Below are positions 32,181 to 37,035 of a DNA stretch of 38,193 nt, one piece after another. A program made the position numbers and the translations under genes. Source of the stretch: Roseburia sp. (lineage in GTDB: Bacteria; Bacillota; Clostridia; Lachnospirales; Lachnospiraceae); assembly GCA_019421345.1 (NCBI GenBank), contig JAHZFL010000019.1, forward strand, positions 1 to 38,193. Direction: 5' to 3'. The notes under the pieces are model-generated. The model ran no database searches and was not told the origin of the DNA. It was given only the letters and a program-made list of their open reading frames with translations. Numbering within the stretch: position 1 is the first letter of the stretch; every line of letters begins with the position of its first letter.

Positions 32181-32600
32181 TCATCCTTTCCCGTCTATGA
32201 TCTGTACGTATACATCCCTGCGTCCCCACTGGATGCAGGCGTCATAGTCCTCCTTGAACATATCCACCGTCTCACCGCGCAGCGCATCTCCGTCACGCCC
32301 CCAGCCGGTATCCATAACTTCATAAAGTCCAATAAAGTCTCCAATGGTGCCGTCATCATCTACCTCATACAGCACCGCCATGCAGCCGATCCACTCCGGC
32401 GCTCCTCCAAGGGTTAGCCCCTCCACTGTCGGCTTGCCGCTTGCGGTGATGCCGGAATCACAATATGCCGTGCATTCCGCCCGAAACGGCTCACCGCCAA
32501 TCCGCTCCTCCGGCGGAATCCCTTCGGCATTCACCGTAAGCAGCCGCAAGGTAAGCATGATAAGCACCAGAATAAAAATGATTTTTGACAGTTTTCTCAT
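32181..32600 (-). CDS. Secreted 3D-domain (MltA-like barrel) protein
   Basis: A 139-aa protein with a signal peptide (MRKLSKIIFILVLIMLTLRL, cleavage expected after VNAEG or just before). The mature part has the 3D-domain pattern: AYCDSGITASGKPT, then EVMDTGWGRDGDALRGETVD and WGRRDVYVQI. 3D domains occur in resuscitation and spore-cortex wall hydrolases. A strong AAGGAGG site lies before the ATG. Finding an exported wall-active domain in the early operon is unusual; it could alter the wall during infection. Confidence 0.85.
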   Translation of the reverse strand: MRKLSKIIFILVLIMLTLRLLTVNAEGIPPEERIGGEPFRAECTAYCDSGITASGKPTVEGLTLGGAPEWIGCMAVLYEVDDDGTIGDFIGLYEVMDTGWGRDGDALRGETVDMFKEDYDACIQWGRRDVYVQIIDGKG

Positions 32601-32624
32601 ATGTACCTCCTTACTGTTAGTGAT

Positions 32625-32873
32625 TTATTCCGGTTCTTCCTTGAACTTAAATGTAATTTGCACACCAGTTGCATCACAAAGCCTATACAAATCCTCAAGT
32701 CGTGTCTTCTCTGGATTCTGAATCCGATCATTTATCGTTCGTTCTGGTATTCCAGTCTTTTCACTGACCATCTTCGTCGTCAAACACTGCTTACGGATTC
32801 CGCCAGTCAGCATTCCAGCAACGTGGTTGTAACGCTTAGACTCTTTGTTCTCGCATAGCTTACTTCTCCCCAT
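32625..32873 (-). CDS. Small HTH (XRE/Cro-like) regulator
   Basis: An 82-aa DNA-binding protein. The helix-turn-helix is at about 32-60 (TTKMVSEKTGIPERTINDRI, NPEKTRLEDLYRLCDATG). The C-terminus ends in a β strand, VQITFKFKEEPE. It is an early-operon gene and may control early expression. Confidence 0.82.
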   Translation of the reverse strand: MGRSKLCENKESKRYNHVAGMLTGGIRKQCLTTKMVSEKTGIPERTINDRIQNPEKTRLEDLYRLCDATGVQITFKFKEEPE

Positions 32874-32896
32874 ATCCTCTCATCTCCTCTCTTATT

Positions 32897-32998
32897 TCAT
32901 CTTCGTTCATCCTTTTTTCGTTTCCTCAAAACAGCTATGAGCAACGCTGCATCCATGATGATAATTACCATGTTCAGTGCAATGATCAATGTTTCCAT
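32897..32998 (-). CDS. 33-aa small membrane protein
   Basis: A single membrane helix (LIIALNMVIIIMDAALLIAV) followed by a basic tail (LRKRKKDERR), with a strong GAGGAGG site before the ATG. The stretch CATCAGTGAGGAGGT before it is repeated exactly ahead of the 106-aa gene at 33819, hinting at duplication of the translation start region. The function is unknown. Confidence 0.65.
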   Translation of the reverse strand: METLIIALNMVIIIMDAALLIAVLRKRKKDERR

Positions 32999-33032
32999 CT
33001 TGCTACCTCCTCACTGATGCGCCAGATCCCTC

Positions 33033-33061
33033 TTGCTTTTTCACTCCGTCCAACCTATAAT
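33033..33061 (+). promoter_or_regulatory. Promoter for the 137-aa gene
   Basis: TTGCTT (33033-33038) and TATAAT (33056-33061) are 17 bp apart. An inverted repeat TCAGCG-TTGCCG-CGCTGA (33069-33086) lies at the expected start of transcription and may be an operator or a leader hairpin. Confidence 0.65.
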
Positions 33062-33110
33062 TGTCTTATCAGCGTTGCCGCGCTGAAATACACTAATAAG
33101 AGGCATCCTC

Positions 33111-33524
33111 ATGAAATCACTCTTTGAAGATATTACTGAAAACGAATATAAAACCCTCGAAAAAATCTTACAGAATCCAAATAGTGAACCGGTTGATTTC
33201 TTTTTTGACGATCCAACGATAGACGGACAAGTGCAAATTCTTAGTGAACATGGCTTAATCACCGATGATTCTGGCATTTTAAATATTACAGAACTCGGCA
33301 GAGCCGCTCTTGTCTGGTATGAAAGCTATCAAAATAAAATACAGCCCTTATATTCTGAGATTGATGCTTTAAACCAAATCGCCAATGCCCTCAAGCAACA
33401 AACACAGCTGGCAAGAGAACAAGCCGTTGGAGCTAGCAACGACGCTAGATTTTCAAAAGCAACTGCCGTTATTGCCATTATCATCAGCATCACAAGCATC
33501 ATAGTCCAAATAGTAGCTGGATAA
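33111..33524 (+). CDS. Tail-anchored membrane protein, accessory
   Basis: A 137-aa protein. A soluble N-terminal region contains a winged-helix-like stretch (GQVQILSEHGLITDDSGILN), a coiled coil follows (QIANALKQQTQLAREQ), and the last 20 residues are one membrane helix (AVIAIIISITSIIVQIVAG). It has its own promoter and is transcribed against the early operon. Its 3' end overlaps the convergent 106-aa gene by 26 bp, where both encode membrane helices. It could be a lysogen-expressed exclusion or regulatory protein; no family is recognised. Confidence 0.75.
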   Translation: MKSLFEDITENEYKTLEKILQNPNSEPVDFFFDDPTIDGQVQILSEHGLITDDSGILNITELGRAALVWYESYQNKIQPLYSEIDALNQIANALKQQTQLAREQAVGASNDARFSKATAVIAIIISITSIIVQIVAG

Positions 33525-33819
33525 GCAGAGCAATTACACTTATAACCAGCGCCGCTACTGTCATGTGTTTTAATTGGCGGCTTTCTTTTTGTGTTTTACT
33601 CTTGACATCTTCAAGGCTACTTGATTTTTTTTCTGCTTTATCACAACTTCCATGCTTTATACAAATATCTGCGATCAGTTGTGATTTTCTCATCATCAAT
33701 TCCTCATACTCTGAAACAAAGATTCGCGCATCATGTCCCGAAGTCGCATTTCTAAATTTCTGTATGCAGTGATCCAAATCTTCGTCAATGGCGCGCATCA
33801 ACTCTCCAAATTCTTTCAT
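33499..33819 (-). CDS. Tail-anchored membrane protein, convergent partner
   Basis: A 106-aa protein: a helical soluble part (EFGELMRAIDEDLDHCIQKF), a Lys/Ser-rich middle and a C-terminal membrane helix (MTVAALVISVIALLIQLLFG). AGGAGGTG precedes the ATG. It lies in the operon started at the Cro-side promoter. The topology mirrors that of the convergent 137-aa protein, with which it shares 26 bp. The function is unknown. Confidence 0.75.
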   Translation of the reverse strand: MKEFGELMRAIDEDLDHCIQKFRNATSGHDARIFVSEYEELMMRKSQLIADICIKHGSCDKAEKKSSSLEDVKSKTQKESRQLKHMTVAALVISVIALLIQLLFGL

Positions 33820-33851
33820 CCTTTCACCTCCTCACTGATGTACCAACTCTT

Positions 33852-34088
33852 TTATTGCAAATTTACGATTTTATCGTAATCTAGGGGTAAAAAAATAAGT
33901 TGGTGATACTGAACATTGTACACTTGCTCAATCTTTCTCAAAACTGGAATGTCTGGATAGCTCTTTCCGCGTTCATAGTTTCCAAGAGTATCTACGCTTA
34001 CGCCTATCAACTCCGCGGCTTCTGCCTGCTTCAATCCTTTGAGCTCGCGCGCCCACTTCAATGTGAGACTTGATGGCATTTCTGACAT
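33852..34088 (-). CDS. Cro-like XRE repressor
   Basis: A 78-aa HTH protein. The XRE fold spans residues 10-65 (WARELKGLKQAEAAELIGVS, VDTLGNYERGKSYPD). GGAGG lies 8 nt before the ATG. It is transcribed from the minus-strand promoter at 34506-34534, divergent from the ImmR-like repressor, the position of Cro. Its last codons contain an operator-like palindrome (33864-33878). Confidence 0.88.
   Translation of the reverse strand: MSEMPSSLTLKWARELKGLKQAEAAELIGVSVDTLGNYERGKSYPDIPVLRKIEQVYNVQYHQLIFLPLDYDKIVNLQ
33864..33878. promoter_or_regulatory. Fourth operator-like site, inside the Cro-like gene
   Basis: TACGATTTTATCGTA is a near-perfect palindrome that fits the TACG-N7-CGTA pattern of the three sites in the divergent promoter region, about 650 bp away. 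It could act as an auxiliary operator through looping, or as a roadblock. Confidence 0.5.
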
Positions 34089-34139
34089 TTAACCACCTCC
34101 CTTCCTTCCCCCGTATTAGCCGATAGGTCAGCTACAACT

Positions 34140-34295
34140 TTACTTTTTAATCTTCCAGAACTTAAAAGCAAGCATTATTAAAACATATACCGCATAAGCT
34201 CCTACGATAATTTTCCATTCGAGTCCCCATCCAGAAACTATAGCCAAAATAAGCAGGACTATTAGTATGATTATCGAATAATGTACTCTCCTCAT
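34140..34295 (-). CDS. 51-aa membrane protein
   Basis: Two membrane helices (YSIIILIVLLILAIVSGWGL and IIVGAYAVYVLIMLAFKFW) and a KIKK end. The ribosome site is weak, so the start is uncertain. It lies in the Cro-side operon between the 36-aa gene and the Cro-like gene. The function is unknown. Confidence 0.5.
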   Translation of the reverse strand: MRRVHYSIIILIVLLILAIVSGWGLEWKIIVGAYAVYVLIMLAFKFWKIKK

Positions 34296-34329
34296 TGCTT
34301 TATTTCAAACGATATGCTAAGATTAATGC

Positions 34330-34359
34330 AAGGGCTTGGGGCTTTTGCCCCTCCCCCTT
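34330..34359. other. Two-tier GC-rich hairpin
   Basis: GGGGC-TTTT-GCCCC (34338-34351) is nested within AAGGG/CCCTT arms. It lies between the 36-aa and 51-aa genes. There is no U tract on either strand, so it is more likely an attenuator or mRNA-stabilising structure than a full terminator. Confidence 0.5.
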
Positions 34360-34368
34360 TGCTATCCA

Positions 34369-34479
34369 TCAGGACTTGATTGCTGTTATTAAAGCAGCTA
34401 GGGCGATAACGGCTTCAATGATTAAGCTAATCTTGTCTTTCTTGGATAGCTTTTTCTTTGCTTTCTTTTTCTTAGACAT
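34369..34479 (-). CDS. 36-aa Lys-rich membrane peptide
   Basis: A basic head (MSKKKKAKKKLSKKDK) followed by one membrane helix (LIIEAVIALAALITAI) and KS. AGGAGG precedes the ATG at a normal distance. It is the first gene after the minus-strand immunity promoter, thus the first lytic product. Similar tiny proteins occur at this place in other Firmicutes prophages; they resemble small membrane toxins or antiholins in build, but the function is not known. Confidence 0.7.
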   Translation of the reverse strand: MSKKKKAKKKLSKKDKISLIIEAVIALAALITAIKS

Positions 34480-34505
34480 TTCGTTTACCTCCTTTCCATA
34501 AATCT

Positions 34506-34534
34506 ATAATACTACGTTTTAATCGTAATGTCAA
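34506..34534 (-). promoter_or_regulatory. Cro-side (lytic) promoter
   Basis: On the minus strand TTGACA (34529-34534) and TATTAT (34506-34511) are separated by exactly 17 bp. One operator (34513-34527) fills the spacer and a second (34533-34547) overlaps the -35. Repressor bound there would shut off the lytic operon. Confidence 0.85.
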
Positions 34535-34588
34535 CGGTTTTTTCGTATTTTTAATAACATATATTGATTTTTTTACGTCTTACACGTA
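34513..34588. promoter_or_regulatory. Three immunity operators, TACG-N7-CGTA
   Basis: Site 1 is TACGTTTTAATCGTA at 34513-34527, site 2 is AACGGTTTTTTCGTA at 34533-34547, and site 3 is TACGTCTTACACGTA at 34574-34588. Centres are 20 and 41 bp apart, about two and four helical turns. Site 1 lies in the spacer of the lytic promoter and site 3 in the spacer of the repressor promoter, as in other divergent lysis-lysogeny switches. Confidence 0.75.
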
Positions 34589-34592
34589 TAAT
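34564..34592 (+). promoter_or_regulatory. Repressor (lysogenic) promoter
   Basis: TTGATT (34564-34569), a 17-bp spacer and TATAAT (34587-34592). Operator 3 occupies the spacer, which predicts autorepression or Cro repression. The AAGGAG site and ATG of the repressor follow about 30 bp later. Confidence 0.87.
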
Positions 34593-34622
34593 ATACTCAG
34601 TGAATTATAAGGAGACGCGTAT

Positions 34623-35051
34623 ATGAGTGATTTAGGTAATAAGCAGATAATGGCAAAAAATATTCAGTATTATATGAATTTACACGACAAAACACGTTCT
34701 GAAATGTGTGAAGCACTTGGTGTCAAGTATACAACCTTTACTGATTGGGTAAAGGGAAATGCATATCCACGTATTGATAAAATCGAACTTATGGCAAACT
34801 ATTTTGGCATTTCAAAAGCTGATTTGGTTGAGAAACATTCCGCTGCCTCAAATACTCCTAAGATAATGGAGTTTTACAACCAACTTAATGACACAGGAAA
34901 ACATGAAGCAACAAAACGTGTAGAAGAGCTTACTTATTTACCTCAATACACATCGATTCTTGTCAATGCCGCTCATCAGCGAACTGATATAGAGATTCCA
35001 GACGACATTGACACTTCTGACGATGATATTATGGATGATGAAAACTTTTAG
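34623..35051 (+). CDS. ImmR/CI-like XRE repressor
   Basis: A 142-aa lysogeny repressor. The HTH is at residues 10-65 (NIQYYMNLHDKTRSEMCEAL, GVKYTTFTDWVKGNAYPRID). A linker and a short C-terminal part end in a strongly acidic tail (IPDDIDTSDDDIMDDENF). It lacks the LexA-type self-cleavage domain, and the next gene encodes an ImmA-type metalloprotease. In the ICEBs1/phi105 model ImmA cuts ImmR on DNA damage. It is driven by the plus-strand promoter at 34564-34592. Confidence 0.9.
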   Translation: MSDLGNKQIMAKNIQYYMNLHDKTRSEMCEALGVKYTTFTDWVKGNAYPRIDKIELMANYFGISKADLVEKHSAASNTPKIMEFYNQLNDTGKHEATKRVEELTYLPQYTSILVNAAHQRTDIEIPDDIDTSDDDIMDDENF

Positions 35052-35075
35052 TTCTGTCCAAATTATCGGACAGAA
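35052..35075 (+). other. Hairpin between repressor and protease genes
   Basis: TTCTGTCC (35052-35059) and GGACAGAA (35068-35075) form an 8-bp stem with loop AAATTATC. It starts at the repressor stop codon. There is no U tract, so it may tune the ratio of repressor to protease by mRNA processing or stability. Confidence 0.55.
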
Positions 35076-35108
35076 GATATGTATAATCAATGTATGGAGG
35101 CGATGCAG

Positions 35109-35564
35109 ATGGATTATGAAACACTTTTAGCGGAATCTGATTCCCTTGGATTGATTGTAAAGGAAAAACCCTTAAAATATAACAACGGTCGTATAAAAGG
35201 AAATCGGATTGCCATCAGAAAAAATATGACTGAAACCGAAAAAGTATGTGTTCTGGCAGAAGAACTCGGTCACTACTACACAGCAGTTGGCGATATACTT
35301 GACCAATCGTCTCCCGCCAACCGAAAACAGGAGTTGCGCGGAAGAATTATCGCATACAACCGGCTAGTAGGTCTGCGTGGTATTATTGAGGCATATAACC
35401 ACCACTGTCAAGATATTTCAGAAACCGCAGAATATCTTGGCGTAACAGAGGAGTTTTTAAACGATACACTAACATACTACAAAAATAAGTACGGCATGTA
35501 TACTACCGTTGATAATTATACAGTTATTTTTGAGCCAAGTATTGCAGTACTTGAACTGATATAG
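35109..35564 (+). CDS. ImmA/IrrE-family metalloprotease
   Basis: A 151-aa protein. The active-site helix reads LAEELGHYYTAVGDILDQ, so the usual HExxH appears as E51-E52-x-G-H55 with the first zinc His replaced by Glu. Such EExGH versions are known in ImmA-like proteins of Clostridia phages. Later VTEEFLNDTLTYYKNKYGMY is typical of the ImmA C-terminus. GGAGG lies 8 nt before the ATG chosen; upstream in-frame ATGs overlap or precede that site. It should inactivate the adjacent repressor in response to DNA damage. Confidence 0.87.
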   Translation: MDYETLLAESDSLGLIVKEKPLKYNNGRIKGNRIAIRKNMTETEKVCVLAEELGHYYTAVGDILDQSSPANRKQELRGRIIAYNRLVGLRGIIEAYNHHCQDISETAEYLGVTEEFLNDTLTYYKNKYGMYTTVDNYTVIFEPSIAVLELI

Positions 35565-35579
35565 TTTCTTAATGATATG

Positions 35580-35595
35580 TGTAGAATTTTCTACA
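35580..35595. repeat. Inverted repeat upstream of the lipoprotein gene
   Basis: TGTAGAA-TT-TTCTACA lies in the 92-bp gap before the lipoprotein gene. It could be an operator; I see no convincing promoter hexamers at proper spacing around it. Confidence 0.45.
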
Positions 35596-35656
35596 GATGT
35601 ATGATAAAGTAGACACGAATGCCAACGAGCATTAAAAATAATAAAGGAGATTACTT

Positions 35657-36451
35657 ATGAAAAAGAGACTTATTATCACGTTCCTATTTTGTGCACTTAC
35701 ACTTTCTGGGTGCACACAATCGGGTACCTCAAGTACCGCCGTTGAATCCGCGGAATCGGATGTTATTGTTGAGGACACAGAATCCGTCCAGTTGGCGCAG
35801 GACTACGCATTTTACACGGAATCTGTTGACAAGCTGAAAAGTGACATGAATCTTGATACCCCGCAGGCAAACGCAGTCTTCAAGCTGCTTATTGAGGTTG
35901 GTCTTAATGAGGAAATAGATTACTGTTTTGATGAGGACGGATTCTATAAAGTCTGGTGGGGAGGACATCGCTTTGATGTCTATTTATCTGACGGATCCGT
36001 AGAAAAAATAATGGATGGAGATGATCAGCTATATCCGGGTGCGGAAGCCCCTAGTGTTTCAGCGGAACCAAATACATCCGCAAGATTGGACGAAATTCTT
36101 ACAGTTGCAAAGTATGATGCCGAAAACATATCGGAAGACGAGGCTCTTGATAAATGGAATGAAGCTTTTAAATACTTAAAAGCACACCAAACTAATTTCT
36201 ATGAAAACAATGAGGTCATGGAACAGGCAATGTACTATGGCGAATTTATATGTAAGTATATAGAGCTTAATGCTGTTGCCACTAACATCTCTGAACTACA
36301 AGATGCGACAAGAGCCGCATACGAAGCTGGTTACAATACCGTGAAGGCTATAAAATATGTATACCGCGGGGTTGAATCTGAATCAGATCAAGTGACACAA
36401 GATAATCTCAAACAAGCACAAAGTTATTTGGATTTAATATCTGTAGAATAA
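35657..36451 (+). CDS. Lysogeny-region lipoprotein, possible superinfection exclusion
   Basis: A 264-aa lipoprotein. The signal peptide MKKRLIITFLFCALTLSGC has lipobox LSGC with the modified Cys at residue 19. A Ser/Glu-rich linker, a β-rich domain (DYCFDEDGFYKVWWGGHRFD then VYLSDGSVEKIMDGDD, about 88-125) and a helical C-terminal domain follow. It is co-directional with the repressor and ImmA-like gene and so likely expressed in lysogens. Lipoproteins at this position in other Firmicutes prophages (for example Ltp of TP-J34) block DNA injection by related phages; the same role here is inference. Confidence 0.78.
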   Translation: MKKRLIITFLFCALTLSGCTQSGTSSTAVESAESDVIVEDTESVQLAQDYAFYTESVDKLKSDMNLDTPQANAVFKLLIEVGLNEEIDYCFDEDGFYKVWWGGHRFDVYLSDGSVEKIMDGDDQLYPGAEAPSVSAEPNTSARLDEILTVAKYDAENISEDEALDKWNEAFKYLKAHQTNFYENNEVMEQAMYYGEFICKYIELNAVATNISELQDATRAAYEAGYNTVKAIKYVYRGVESESDQVTQDNLKQAQSYLDLISVE

Positions 36452-36467
36452 AAAACCGCCCCTGCGC
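36447..36467. repeat. 21-bp direct repeat, left copy
   Basis: AATAAAAAACCGCCCCTGCG plus C is identical to 36834-36854. The two copies flank the type I toxin-antitoxin locus. Confidence 0.85.
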
Positions 36468-36479
36468 TATTAGGAACGG
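36456..36479 (-). terminator. Minus-strand terminator, left
   Basis: On the minus strand CCGTTCCT pairs with AGGGGCGG (with G-U pairs) and is followed by TTTTTTATT. It would stop leftward transcripts before they enter the lipoprotein gene. Confidence 0.65.
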
Positions 36480-36527
36480 ATTGATTCACTGAATGTAAGA
36501 AAAGCCTCTGCTCCACGGAGTGGAGGC

Positions 36528-36563
36528 ATTCTTAAAAACTTAATATACGTAACAAGGGAGCTG
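36528..36563 (+). repeat. Left arm of inverted repeat and likely toxin promoter region
   Basis: ATTCTTAAAAA (36528-36538) and AACAAGGGAGCTG (36551-36563) recur inverted at 36818-36828 and 36787-36799. The right arm holds a consensus promoter; in the left arm the spacing is 6 bp shorter and only TAATAT (36541-36546) is recognisable as a -10. Toxin mRNA probably starts near AACAAGGG. Confidence 0.6.
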
Positions 36564-36614
36564 TGAAGACGGTTTTGCCATCCGTTCCGAGACCTTGCGG
36601 AAGGAGGACAAACA

Positions 36615-36701
36615 ATGGTTACATATTCTGACTTATTTGATTTCGTCATCATGCTTTGTGCAATCATTACACTTGTGAGTAATTACAAGCGCAAAAAATA
36701 A
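36615..36701 (+). CDS. Type I toxin, holin-like (Hol_Tox family)
   Basis: A 28-aa peptide beginning MVTYSDLFDFVIMLCAII with one membrane helix and the basic end NYKRKK. The MVTY start and layout match the putative holin-like toxin family of Firmicutes type I systems. GGAGG lies 7 nt before the ATG; the leader can fold CCTTGCGGAAGG over part of that site. The terminator at 36700-36733 follows directly, and a convergent RNA starts from a strong promoter 105 bp further on. Excess peptide would damage the membrane. Confidence 0.85.
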   Translation: MVTYSDLFDFVIMLCAIITLVSNYKRKK

Positions 36702-36799
36702 CCGTCCACTCCCCAGCTAAAGGTTGGACGGTTATTTTGTAACTTAAAACTATAACGCCGGAGCGGATAGTCCTCATCTATCCGACCAGCTCCCTTGTT
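36695..36799 (-). ncRNA. Predicted antisense antitoxin RNA
   Basis: It starts about 7 nt after the perfect promoter at 36806-36834 and ends in the shared terminator, giving about 105 nt. Its 3' part is complementary to the end of the toxin mRNA. It encodes no protein with a ribosome site. The 5' end sequence AACAAGGGAGCTG is the same as that expected for the toxin mRNA. Confidence 0.72.
36700..36733. terminator. Shared bidirectional terminator of toxin and antitoxin RNAs
   Basis: AACCGTCCA (36700-36708) pairs perfectly with TGGACGGTT (36725-36733). ATTTTG follows on the plus strand and ATTTTTTGC on the minus strand. The two RNAs therefore overlap at their 3' ends, as in txpA/RatA-type systems. 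Confidence 0.82.
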
Positions 36800-36828
36800 A
36801 AGTGTATTATATGGCACTTTTTAAGAAT
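36787..36828 (-). repeat. Right arm of the inverted repeat around the toxin locus
   Basis: CAGCTCCCTTGTT (36787-36799) and TTTTTAAGAAT (36818-36828) are the reverse complements of the left-arm segments at 36551-36563 and 36528-36538. The locus seems to have arisen by inverted duplication of a promoter and leader. Confidence 0.7.
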
Positions 36829-36834
36829 TGTCAA
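36806..36834 (-). promoter_or_regulatory. Consensus promoter of antitoxin RNA
   Basis: On the minus strand TTGACA (36829-36834), 17 bp and TATAAT (36806-36811): a perfect σA consensus at both hexamers, and the strongest promoter I can see in the window. It is expected to be active all the time, as antitoxin RNAs need. Confidence 0.87.
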
Positions 36835-36867
36835 ATAAAAAACCGCCCCTGCGCCAACAGGAACGGT
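36834..36867 (-). terminator. Right copy of the direct repeat with minus-strand terminator
   Basis: 36834-36854 repeats 36447-36467 exactly. On the minus strand ACCGTTCCTG-TTGGCG-CAGGGGCGGT followed by TTTTTTATTTG makes a 10-bp terminator. It overlaps the -35 of the antitoxin promoter by one base and insulates it from leftward transcripts out of the integrase region. From 36868 to 37035 I see no gene and no clear promoter. Confidence 0.72.
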
Positions 36868-37035
36868 TCATGCGCCCTCTCTGGACGCCAGAGATAGGAC
36901 GACTTAACCATAACATCTCCGGGGATGCTACAGATTTCACCAAAAATATTGTATCATCTTCGGGCAGCCACTGCAAGCGGAACTACTGTTCTTTGTCGGC
37001 TGTTATTTTTATACCCATTTTTAAGGAGGATAACC

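Noticed and set aside
33041..33277. 78-aa minus-strand frame
   Set aside because: It lies opposite the promoter and first part of the 137-aa gene, which has a proper promoter and start.
36470..36667. 65-aa minus-strand frame in the toxin locus
   Set aside because: It runs opposite the toxin gene and its leader, through the left inverted-repeat arm, and has no ribosome site.
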